Shown here in pieces: positions 22,546-31,811 of a stretch of DNA of 31,811 nt (positions within the stretch are counted from its first letter, which is position 1; each line of letters starts with the position of its first letter). The position numbers were made by a program, and so were the translations under genes. The notes under the pieces are model-generated. The model had not been told where the DNA came from. It did not search any database and saw only the letters and a list, made by a program, of their open reading frames with translations. The stretch covers positions 1 to 31,811 of the forward strand of contig QANT01008692.1 in NCBI GenBank assembly GCA_003254885.1, given 5' to 3'. This stretch comes from Purshia tridentata (taxonomy: Eukaryota > Streptophyta > Magnoliopsida > Rosales > Rosaceae).

Positions 22546-23305
22546 AGATAAAATGTAAATCAAAAAATGTGTATGCATGTCTATTATTTTCATATTTCCT
22601 AGTTTTTATTTTGGACAATGCTTGGGTCCTCAAGCTTGAGGACCAACTTTGTCTTCAAGCCCGCCAAAAATCATAATTCCGTCATGCCGGCTTAAGATAA
22701 AAACCGTTCAATTTTTAAATCACCTAATAAAGATCATTTCTGGAAAAAATTAACTCAATCAGAAATCGTTTGATTGTATAACTGTTAACGAATAGATACA
22801 TGGTTTGGTCTTTTAACTATGACCTTATATTTATTTGTTAACAATTGTACGACCAAACGATTTCCGATTGAGTTGATTTTTTGTAGAGATGATCTTTATT
22901 CAGTAATCTAAAAATTGAATGGTTCCGATTTTGAATCGGCATGGCGGAATTATGACTTTTTGCGGGCTTGAGGACATGGTTGGTCCTCAAGCTTGAGGAC
23001 CCAAGCATTTTTCTTTTATTTTATCTTTTTAATGATGGACATTTCTTAGTTTGAACATGAGATTTTAAATATTATAGAGAGGGCATCTTGATCAGAGTCA
23101 TGCTTCTATGCACATTTTTATAAAGCACATAAGATAAAATGTAAATCAAAAAATGTGTATGCATGTGTATTATTTTCATATTTTCTATTTTTTATTTTAT
23201 CTTTTTAAAGATGGACATTTCTTAGTTTGAACATGAGATTTTAAATATTATAGAGAGGGCATCTTGATCAGTCATGCTTCTATGCACATTTTTATAAAGC
23301 ACATA
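22546..23305. repeat. Tandem duplication (~175 bp unit), one copy holding a MITE
   Basis: Copy 1 runs 22546-23131 including the MITE. Copy 2 runs 23132-23305 without it. Both share 'gataaaatgtaaatc', 'atgtgtatgcatgt', 'gatggacatttcttag', 'gagagggcatcttgatca' and 'tttataaagcacata'. Without the MITE and its extra target copy (410 bp), copy 1 would be about 176 bp. The insertion therefore postdates the duplication. Confidence 0.9.
22613..23013. mobile_element. 401-bp foldback MITE, MULE type, TSD TTTTATTTT
   Basis: Nearly the whole element is an inverted repeat. The left arm starts GGACAATGCTTG; the reverse complement of the right end is GAAAAATGCTTG (10 of 12). Each end contains a perfect 20-bp palindrome with arm GGTCCTCAAG (22625-22644 and 22982-23001), both exactly 12 nt from the terminus. 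TTTTATTTT flanks it at 22604-22612 and 23014-23022. A single copy of that 9-mer occurs in the empty duplicate near 23190-23200. A 9-bp duplication and G termini fit Mutator-type MITEs. There is no coding capacity. Confidence 0.9.
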
Positions 23306-23971
23306 GGAGAATTCTTGCTGATGTAGTGGATTCGATCTGTCTTTGACAGTACCCCAAGAGATCATACAGATTTATAATATAAGCTGGTAGTACCCAACTT
23401 ATATTAGAGTGGTAAGCATACTTGGTTAGGATATGACACTAGGTGTTTTGTTAAGATAATTGCCAAACCCCAATTTGCAACCACGCAAATTTCAAGTTAA
23501 GGGAATGATGATTTGAGCATTGAAACATGCAATGGGGGTGTTAATAGACAAAGTGGAATTTTTTTTGCCAGCAGCTGTTAAGTGTAAACCCAAACAAAAA
23601 AGGCCCAAAAATTCCGGAGGAAATTCTTAAAATATAAATACAATACAAAATGAGGTCAAGTATAAATACAAAAGATATGTAAATTTACATTCATACATAT
23701 ATACATGTATGTATACATTTTCCTTTTGGCATGGACTTTGCATGACTCGCTAGCTATAATTTACATCTGTGTTCAGCCAACAAGATGCTGATCCCTATGC
23801 ATCTAACTAACCTCTCTCAAAAAAAGCAAAGAAGTGCAAACCCTCAAAACTTGCAACTTATTCATAAAAATCTCAATTGTGAGAAACCTAACTGCCATTA
23901 GAGTTCACAATCTATTTCAATGCTTCTGCAGGACACCATTTAGAATCCTAGATGTGTACTTTTGTATAAAT
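23306..23971. other. 3' flank and probable 3' UTR of the FANCM gene
   Basis: There is no coding region. Because FANCM ends at 23972 on the minus strand, at least the right part of this stretch should be its 3' UTR. I could not single out a polyadenylation site with confidence. Confidence 0.4.
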
Positions 23972-26900
23972 TTATAAAATTCCAAGGTCAAATGATGGAG
24001 AACTGTCAAGGCTAGGATTTTGTGGGTGTAACTGAGGAATAGTCTGCTGCTGCTGCACTGGCAATCCTGATTTCTGTTTCAGAAGCAACGTAGCTTGTGC
24101 TTCAACTGCGTCAAGATCGAGGCCCTCATAAAACTGATCATCATCATAAAGTAAGTCCTCATTTGCATCACTGTGCTGCAAGTCTCTGCCTGCAGCCTCT
24201 GACTGGCATGAGAACTCTCGCTCCAAGTTCACTGCAGGAACAGATCTTGCATGATGAAAACTCAATTTTCTTTTTCGACTTTCAGTCTCTTTTTCATATC
24301 CTGGGGAAACACCAGCTGTACAAGGTATGGCTTCGGAGTTACAATTCATTTTGAAGGACTTTGAATCCACCCTGATTGGTTGATTTGTAAATTCACTTTG
24401 AGGTGTCACAAGAGAGAAAGATGTTTTGCCGCAAGAACTCCCAGTGTCAGTTGTTGGTGCCACAGAATCAGGAGAAAATGTAGCAGAACTGCTTGGCCGC
24501 CTCTCCATGGGTGATTGGGTAAGCAATGAACGCACGGAGTTACAATTCATTTTGAAGGACTTTGAATCCACCCTGATTGGTTGATTTGTAAATTCACTTT
24601 GAGGTGTCACAAGAGAGAAAGATGTTTTGCCGCAAGAACTCCCAGTGTCAGTTGTTGGTGCCACAGAATCAGGAGAAAATGTAGCAGAACTGCTTGGCTG
24701 CCTCTCCATGGGTGATTGGGTAAGCAATGAACGCCTGTTGCAGGACAATAATAAAATTTTGGAGAATATCAAAAGCCCACAACCCTGGAGGCATGAATGA
24801 GATTATAGAAAAGCATTCAAAATTTACTGCCAAAACTACGGGTACATGCTAATAGAGGGCATGCTGCATAAGAAACTATAAACATTCAGGTTACAAGCAA
24901 CCACATTGATGCCATACTTCACAAGCAAAATAACTTAAAAAGGATAAAAATGAAAAATTGAACAATAACCATGTGCTACAGGATAGCCGGCTACTTCAGC
25001 CACAGTATGGATTCTATGCAAAGTAACATATTTCCACTAAGATAAAATCAAAGGCAGTCATGGATTCCTCAGTGCATATTTATATGGTAATATATATAAA
25101 ATCATTATAGAAAGTCTCATCCTGACCCGCAACACCAGAAATACCGAATTATAATGGACCAAAGAAAATAGAATGTACGCGAGTTTTATTCTTGTAAATT
25201 TATGCATTATTTCTTATGAAAAAAATTAGGTTCAAAGTTTCCTGTAAACGAGAGTAAAAACTTCAAATAAGCACCTCTTTGTTACCAGTACCAGCTTTTC
25301 CTTTCTTGGAGACACTATACTACCACTTCATTTTTCCAAGATATTAACATTCAATAATATGAACCTTCATAATAAATTTTGGAATCTACTTGCATTCATA
25401 TGAATGGTGTTCCAAAATTATACATAAAAATCAACAATGCCACACTTATCACATTTTTATATCATAATTTTATACCATCTTATGTGACAATCTACATGGC
25501 ATTCATACATTGGACACTAAAAAAATAAAAATAAAAACCCTAAAAATAAAGAAATACCCTGCCAGTACAATAATGACACGTAAAATAGTACAACTAACAT
25601 GGTATAGAAATATGGCAAGAATAGCATTATTGCATAAAAATAGTTTCGTGAAACCATTAATGATTTGTGACCGCGGGGGGGGGNNNGGGAGAGGAGGAGG
25701 GGGGGGGAGAGAGAGAGAGAGAGAGAATTGACCTGTATATTGCCATCATGTCAATTCCACTATTTGTTGACTGAGTATCCACAGCTGTAGGATTTAACCT
25801 GTCATCTATGAAACTATCATTTGAACAGTTTTCTTGGTCATCTTCCTCATCGTCAGATATATCAGCTTCCAAAGACACCCTGATTTAACAGCATCCTCAA
25901 ATGTTACTTTTAAATAAAAACTTCAGTTTATCATCCACAAAAATAATAATTAAAATAATGGACAGAAAATAATTTTTTTATACTTTTAAGAGAAATGCAA
26001 CTGTACAAATTTACAAAATAAATTTAGCTACACGTCATTTTAATATAGCATAAAAGTATGAGCTTACTCAGCTTCCTCCTCAAAGAAATCCCTCACATCA
26101 TCAATTGGCTTCCTTTTACCTATGCAACAACAGGCACCATGTATTAGAATAAATGGCAGCTGAGCAAGTAGCAGTCCTATAGAACTTTGGTGTAACTGGA
26201 CTTTTAGTCACAGAGAAAAGGATCACTAAAAACTAGCAGTCTAAGCATCAGAACGCCAAAAATAGAAAAATAAAAAAATAGTAAATAAATAAGCAATACT
26301 AGAAAGGACAAAAATATAGTCTAGATGCATTTCAATTATTCATGATACCTCTACCGTGCTTAGCATGGGGAGGACTAGTACTAAAAAACAAGTTGGCAAG
26401 GTTTGCTGTTGGCACAACATTATTTGTCGTGCTTTCCCAATTCCTAGCTTTCAAATGATCCCCAACTTTGCGCAGCCTTTTAAACTTCCGTGCTAGCTTT
26501 ACACTTTCAAACTTGTCTCCAGAACTTAAATTCCAATCTTTGCCACAGCTATTGTTTGTAAGGTCTGGTAAAACAGCTTGGGCTCTGTCAGTAATTGGTG
26601 ATGTGAAGGTACAGCCTCTTATGCTGCCACTATTACTATTATTATGTAAGGGAGTTCGATTTTCATTATCAATGGGAGAAACAGAGACATTTCTTCCACA
26701 AGCATTGCTATCCATATTAACCTTTTCACTTTTTGCAGGACTTGAAGACATCAATAGCAGTTCATTATGTAATTGGGCAGGTGAAACAGGTTCAGGAACT
26801 AGATACTCATTTCTGTTATTTGATAGTCCTGCATCATTCACATTTATGTCAGCATGAATCTTATTCTAGGGTACGATGGCAATCCCAGGAAAACTTTATC

Positions 26901-29900
26901 ACAATTTGAATTACGATGAAATCTTACTAATTGCATTACTAACCACAATTATTTATAGGAGACTCTGGAACAACTCCACCCTGGATTAAACTAGTAAGCC
27001 GTGGACTAAGCTCACCATCTCTGAAAACATTATTGTCTTCATGAGCCAGCAATAAGGGTGCCTTACTTTCTAGAACATCAGGTGTCTCACAAGCACTATC
27101 CCCTTTATTTGAAATATTTCCCTTCAGAATTGGAGTTTGAGGAATTTTTCCAACACCATTGAACGTTTTCTCCATCCAGTTTTCAGTGTCACACAATCTA
27201 GACCTAGGTGACATCTCATTATTTACGCATCTTATATGAGCCGTTTTAAGATCTCCATTGGCTCCAGCTCGAGTAGTTAGTTCTGTGTGCTCTTCATCTG
27301 AATTCCATACATGACAGGAATTTTGCTTCAAACAATCCAACTCGATAGTTTTTGCACTTGTGCACTTGGAATGTGATAATTCTTTCCAAGGAAGTTCAGG
27401 GACAGATATGATTAGGACCTTTCCAGAAGCATCAACATTTACAACATTTGAATCAAAGAGGAAAGAGTGCCCATGAGAACTTTCACCAGGGAAATCACAT
27501 TTGCTATGCTTCTGCTTGGTTTTCAATGTCCCAGTAGGTGATACATCAGAATCCAGTACTTTTCTTTGTGACTGTTTGTTTGAAGAATCATCAAGANTCT
27601 TTGTGACTGTTTGTTTGAAGAATCATCAAGATTCAGCAAATCTGCAACAAAATCTTTAAGATTTAAGTAGAATACTAAGAAAATTGTAGCACAGGTATGA
27701 ATCTCCCCAGAGAAATTGAAAAATCATTTAAAATTGTAGCACAGTGAATCTCCCCCCATTCATCTTCTCCGCCCCACACACCCCCCCCNACTAGAAAGGA
27801 CAAAAATATAGTCTAGATGCATTTCAATTATTTATGATACCTCTACCGTGCTTAGTATGGGGAGGACTAGTACTACAAAACAAGTTGGCAAGGTTTGCAG
27901 TTGGCACAAAATTATTTGTCATGCTTTCCCGATTCCTAGCTTTCCAATGATCCCCAACTTTGCGCACCCTTTTAAACTTCCGTGCTAGCTTTACACTTTC
28001 AAACTTGTCTCCAGAACTTAAATTCCAATCTTTGCCACAGCTATTGTTTGTAAGGTCTGGTAAAACAGCTTCGGCTCTGTCAGTAATTGGTGATGTGAAT
28101 GTACAGCCTCTTATGCTGCCACTATTACTATTATTATGCAAGGGAGTTTGATTTTCAGTATCAATGGGATAAACAGAGACATTTTTTCCACAAGCATTGC
28201 TATACATATTAACCTTTTCACTTTTTGCAGGACTTGAAGACTTCAATAGCAGTTCAATATGTAATTGGGCAGGTGAAACAGGGTCAGGAATTAGATACTC
28301 ATTTCTGTTATTTGATAGTCCTGCATCATTCACATTTATGTCAGCATGAATCTCATACTAGGGTACGATGGCAATCCCAGGAAAACTTATCACATTTTGA
28401 ATTAAGATGAAATCTTACTAATTGCATTACTAACCACAATTATTTATAGGAGACTCTGGAACAACTCCGCTCTGGATTAAACTAGTAAGCCGTGGACTAA
28501 GCTCACCATCTCGGAAAACATTATTGTCTTCATTAGCCAGCAATAAGGGTGCCTTACTTTCTAGAACATCAGGTGTCTCACAAGCACTATCCCCTTTATT
28601 TGAAATATTTCCCTTCAGAATTGGAGTTTGAGGATTTTTTTCAACACCATTGAATGTTTTCTCCATCCAGTTTTCAGTGTCACACAATCTAGACCTAGGT
28701 GACATCTCATTATTTATGCATCTTATATGAGCCGTTTTAAGATCTCCATTGGCTCCAGCTCGAGTAGTTAGTTCTGTGTGCTCTTCGTCTGAATTCCATA
28801 CATGGCAGGAATTTTGCTTCAAACAATCCAACTCAATACTTTTTGCACCTCTGCACTTGGAATGTGATAATTCTTTCCAAGGAAGTTCGGGGACAGATAT
28901 GATTAGGACCTTTCCAGAAGCATCAACATTTACAACATTTGAATCAAAGAGGAAAGAGTGCCCATGAGAACTTTCACCAGGGAAATCACATTTGCTATGC
29001 TTCTCCTTGGTTTTCAATGTCCCAGTAGGTGATACATCAGAATCCAGTACTTTTCTTTGTGACTGTTTGTTTGAAGAATCATCAAGATTCAGCAAATCTG
29101 CAACAAAATCTTGAAGATTTAAGTAGAATACTAAGAAAATTGTAGCAAAGGTATGAATCTCCCCACTTTCATCCCCCCCACCCCCCCAACCCTGACATTT
29201 GAAAGCAAGAGGAAAAAAGTGAAATTGAAAAATCATTTAAAATTGTAGCACAGTATGAATCTCCCCCAAACACCTCAAATCTACATTTAACATAAAAGTT
29301 ATCCTAATAGAGAAAAATAATTTCCTTAGTAATTACAGAAGACTTTTGGAAACACAAATTTTCTTATCACACAGGCCTGTTTGAGGTACCTTCTCTGTTG
29401 TCATGTTGTTCAACAGTGTCATCTCCCAAGCACTTGTCTAAACAGATTTCATCCTGTCAGCATTAAGTAATATATATAAGCTAACATAATACAATATAGC
29501 AAGACAAATAACTCAACTCCATAGATCGAAGCACACCTCAACAATGGAAATTCCGCTGTCCCTAGAAAAGGATAGTCCTTGCAAACTTGCATCATATCGA
29601 TTAGCATTGTTGTTCGATGCGAATGCATTACTTTATACACTCTTGAGGGATATGTTTGGAAGTGAGGAAAGGCAATAAGAGATGGTTTCCATGCAATTTC
29701 ATTAAGGTGGAAATACTTGGCAACTAATTCAGTCTCAGCAACAGTTAATTTTTCTGTAATAACAGGTGTCTGAATAGTGTTATCATCTTTCACTTTCTTT
29801 CCACGACGAACGAATTGTTCAATTGAAAGCTCAACATATTGGACTTCAGGCTTGAAAATATGAGGAATCTGCAATGAAACATGTACAATTAATAAGCTCG

Positions 29901-30574
29901 AGGCAAGACTATAGTATCAAAAGAAATAAAGATGCAGTATATCTTAGAAGATCCCACCATCCTCGGACTAGAATGGAAATTGAAGCTATTTATTCCCCCA
30001 TTTCGCATGTGTTTCACTATGTTCTTACTGTTTTTTTTCTTTCGATTGTAACCCTTCAACTCTGACCCTTCACAGGCTAAAACTAGTAAGATTTGTCAAG
30101 GATTTAGGATTCATTGCAATATGCAATGAACAAAGCTTGAAAGAAAACGATAATCAAGAAACAGAAAAAAGGAAACTAAGATGTACTGGAGCTTGTATAA
30201 AATGGGGAAAATGCAAGAAGTTCATTGTATGTTCATACTGATCTCAACAACAGCTAACTACAAAAAATGCATTGTTCATATAAGAAAAGGATATCAACTC
30301 GTCCATCATGCTTCCTTCCAGTTCTCCCCATCCGTTGAATCATTCTCAATGGTGACACATTAGCATCAAAGCATATAACCAGATCAACTTCCATGATATC
30401 CAGGCCTTCCTCGCCAATTGATGTGGCAGCAATGACATTGTATCCACCAGCGCGAAATTTCTGTGGGAGATCTAAGTAAGCCAATGCAAGATGCTGAGAA
30501 AAGTAATGAAAGCAACATAGTTACCTCCAAAACAGCTTGCCGAACTTTTTGTGACTGCCCTTTTAATGCTTTTC
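23972..30574 (-). CDS. FANCM: FANCM-type DNA helicase (3' half), possibly defective
   Basis: FANCM is a nuclear SF2 translocase that unwinds recombination intermediates and limits meiotic crossovers in plants. Exons, 5' to 3': 30574-30525, 30460-30295, 30085-29958, 29868-29537, 29453-29390, 29097-28435, 28320-27841, then duplicate copies 27641-26944 and 26828-26349, then 26119-26068, 25879-25733 and 24734-23972. Helicase motif V ([11 protein letters not shown]) and motif VI ([15 protein letters not shown]) are in the second exon, followed by [12 protein letters not shown] and [16 protein letters not shown]. The tail has KRKPIDDV and ends [17 protein letters not shown]...SFDLGIL. The DEAD-box exons lie beyond 31811. 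Oddities: an AT-AC intron after exon 2, a likely 1-nt deletion near 29587 (MMQ then [11 protein letters not shown] in the next frame), duplicated exons, and a tandem repeat in the last exon. The family call is firm; whether the copy works is doubtful. Confidence 0.9.
24333..24734 (-). repeat. Two in-frame 201-bp tandem units in the last FANCM exon
   Basis: The 67-codon unit starting [11 protein letters not shown] and ending [10 protein letters not shown] occurs twice. The copies are almost identical: ERQPSS versus ERRPSS, plus the junction codons. The unit length is a multiple of three, so the frame is kept and [14 protein letters not shown] follows the second copy. Homologues are expected to have one unit. 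The near identity suggests a very recent event or an assembly error. Confidence 0.92.
24735..25732 (-). other. FANCM last intron, with GA repeat and gap next to it
   Basis: A GT-AG intron (donor CAG|GTCAATTC, acceptor CAACAG). It contains a G-rich and (GA)n stretch at 25674-25726 interrupted by NNN at 25684-25686, so the length is uncertain there. No gene is inside. Confidence 0.75.
26298..29268 (-). repeat. Tandem duplication (period ~1.49 kb) of two FANCM exons
   Basis: Copy B (27790-29268, the 5' one) and copy A (26298-27780) each hold exon X (663 bp; [19 protein letters not shown] at its start) and exon Y (480 bp; [10 protein letters not shown] at its start). Both start with 'actagaaaggacaaaaatat'. 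Both exons are phase 1-1 and multiples of three, so splicing X-Y-X-Y keeps the frame apart from the local flaw in copy A's exon X. The proteins differ at about 9 of 195 positions in X and about 18 of 160 in Y. N at 27789 sits exactly at the copy boundary. Confidence 0.92.
27563..27631 (-). repeat. 34-bp direct repeat around a single N
   Basis: 'tctttgtgactgtttg...' at 27563-27596 is repeated exactly at 27598-27631 with N at 27597 between them. This adds 35 nt to exon X of copy A and would shift its frame. The intact copy B has the sequence once. It looks like an unmerged overlap of two contig ends. Confidence 0.9.
30086..30294 (-). other. U12-type AT-AC intron in FANCM (209 bp)
   Basis: On the minus strand the 5' splice site is GTTG|ATATCCTTTT, matching the U12 consensus ATATCCTT. 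The branch motif TCCTTGAC lies at 30102-30095 with the branch A at 30096, 10 nt from the 3' end, and the intron ends TCTTAC|TAG. Joining at these points gives [18 protein letters not shown], the conserved family sequence. The nearest GT-AG alternative (donor 30298, acceptor 30084-30083) breaks the frame. Confidence 0.85.
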
Positions 30575-30618
30575 CTGTAAGAAATTATAGTCAATAAATT
30601 TCACAAATAGATACCACA

Positions 30619-30908
30619 TCTAATATAATTGAACCCCAAACGCTTAAGCTATTAGAGAATGGGCCAAACATATATCAAGCTACCACCCTCTCTCACTTGC
30701 AGCCTCATCCTGCATGTGGAGAGGTAGACCAAATGCAAACAGGAAAAACGTATTGGTGGAGCCCTACCCTGCACCTTGAAAATCATTAATAAATGAGTTA
30801 TGAGGATTGGAGGTTTCGAACTCACAACTTCTTGAAACTAGAGTTCTGATACCAAGGTAGGCAACATTGGATCTCAAATTTTTAAGCTATTAGGGAAAGG
30901 GCCAACAA
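30619..30908 (-). mobile_element. TRIM/SINE-like repeat with direct terminal repeats
   Basis: On the minus strand, two diverged repeats of about 50 bp (30908-30857 and 30670-30619) both begin TGTT(T)GGCCC and contain CTAATAGCTTAA. Just inside the first lies TGGTATCAGA (30855-30846), the usual initiator-Met tRNA primer-binding motif of plant LTR elements. A purine-rich GAGAGAGGGTGG precedes the second repeat. A tRNA B-box-like GAGTTCGAAACC is also present, so a SINE origin is the alternative. It sits in the FANCM intron upstream of exon 30574. Confidence 0.5.
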
Positions 30909-31811
30909 TTTATATCAAACTAACAATAATTATTGGCTACCATAACACTAATGGATTTTAAGAAAGAACTAATGTTAACCTAGACATATATATATATATA
31001 TATATATCTATATTCTAGGCTGCAGTAGGCCGTAACTTTTAAGACTTAGGAAAGTATTGAAAATAAGTGTCTCTGTTAACAATAATTATCTTCTCTTTTC
31101 CTTGAACACAACAAATTCATTTAAAAGAGATGTCAAGGAACCTGGGAGAGAGAGAGAGAGGAAACATACAAGTGAAAAAATACGAGACCAAATCACAAAT
31201 TGCTTAACTGCCCTGTAACTTTGTCATTATGGCAGAAGTTGTTTTGGGAAGCAAAGGTGAACCCGGGATCATGTTTTGCTCTGTTAGAGTGAGAGATATA
31301 AGATTTTAGGGGGTTGGATAAAGGGTCTGGTGTTGGTGAGATGTGCTATATTGGCAATTTTTTGGGTGGTTTGGTTAGAAAGATATAGAAGCGTGCTTGA
31401 GGATGCTAGGGCCATATGGTAGATCTGTTGTGCAATGGGGTTTGGTTTTGGTTTTCCCTTGGGTTTCGCTATCCTCTGAATTTAGGGATACCTCTTTTCA
31501 AGCTACATTTTATGATTGGAGTGCAGCTGCATTGTAGTCGTGGTGGTCTTTGTCTTTCTGATTGGTAGTGTTTTGGTTGTATTCTGTTTTGTTTTCTGAG
31601 CAGTGGACATCTTGTCCTCTGTATTGTACCATTTTCTCATAAAGAAAAAAAAGAATCATAAACACTTCAAAGAAGGCATCTCAATGTCAAAAACAGCACT
31701 TTGATGTCTCTTGACACATGGCCAAAAAAAAAAAATGTGTCTTGACACATGCCAGACTCACTCTTGATATGTCCCAGTAGACATGAAGGGTACATGGTTG
31801 AAATGTTTGAA
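30909..31811. other. FANCM intron sequence; (TA)n, (GA)n and a possible LINE tail
   Basis: No FANCM exon was recognised here; the next upstream exon (the segment before GKALKGQ) must lie past 31811. The stretch contains (TA)n at about 30987-31006 and (GA)n at about 31147-31160. A T/G-rich plus-strand segment (about 31200-31660) ends 'cctctgtattgtaccatttt' followed by an A-rich tail, resembling the 3' UTR of a plant L1-type LINE. That last assignment is weak. Confidence 0.35.

Noticed and set aside
30297-30298. GT donor for the FANCM exon ending at GGACGA
   Set aside because: With the only nearby AG acceptor the frame breaks and conserved residues are lost; the AT-AC pair explains everything.
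30619-30908. tRNA gene
   Set aside because: A B-box-like word is present but no cloverleaf or acceptor stem can be drawn.

Overview
The window is nuclear DNA of a flowering plant. It is AT-rich, has many short GT-AG introns, and carries plant-only families: a coiled-coil NB-ARC-LRR resistance gene, a plant mobile domain (PMD) gene, a Mutator-like (MULE) transposase and plant LTR retrotransposon relics. A woody eudicot is my guess, possibly Rosaceae. That is an inference from resemblance, not a proof. Ns at 14814, 25684-25686, 27597 and 27789 point to a draft assembly.

Region 1 (1-4700) is TE debris and R-gene debris: a gypsy-like LTR end, a copia RNase H/LTR relic (1446-1873), a decayed copy of the 3' end of an NB-LRR gene (2692-2990), and duplicated 3'-flank blocks.

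Region 2 (4701-10772, minus) is an apparently intact CNL disease-resistance gene. It has two exons (1348 codons) split by a 2025-bp intron exactly after the GLPL motif. Its 5' flank is duplicated about 2.35 kb upstream.

Region 3 (14291-20296) is a decayed MULE with two convergent genes. A PMD gene runs rightward (four exons, three nonsense codons). A transposase-SWIM-OTU protease gene runs leftward (five exons, four nonsense codons, one frameshift). This layout resembles mudrB/mudrA of maize MuDR. A tandem array of CGGTTG palindromes lies between the presumed left terminus and the PMD start.

Region 4 (20293-21298, plus) is a 5'-truncated deoxynucleoside kinase pseudogene. It abuts the truncated transposase with no spacer, so this is either a deletion breakpoint or a chimeric assembly join.

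Region 5 (22546-23305) is a short tandem duplication. One copy holds a 401-bp MULE-type MITE and the other preserves the empty site, which fixes the 9-bp target duplication.

Region 6 (23972-30574, minus, 5' end outside the window) is the 3' half of a FANCM helicase gene. It has an AT-AC (U12-type) intron, a tandem duplication of two phase-1 exons, a 67-codon in-frame repeat in the last exon, and a likely 1-nt frameshift. A TRIM-like repeat and a possible LINE tail lie upstream in its intron.
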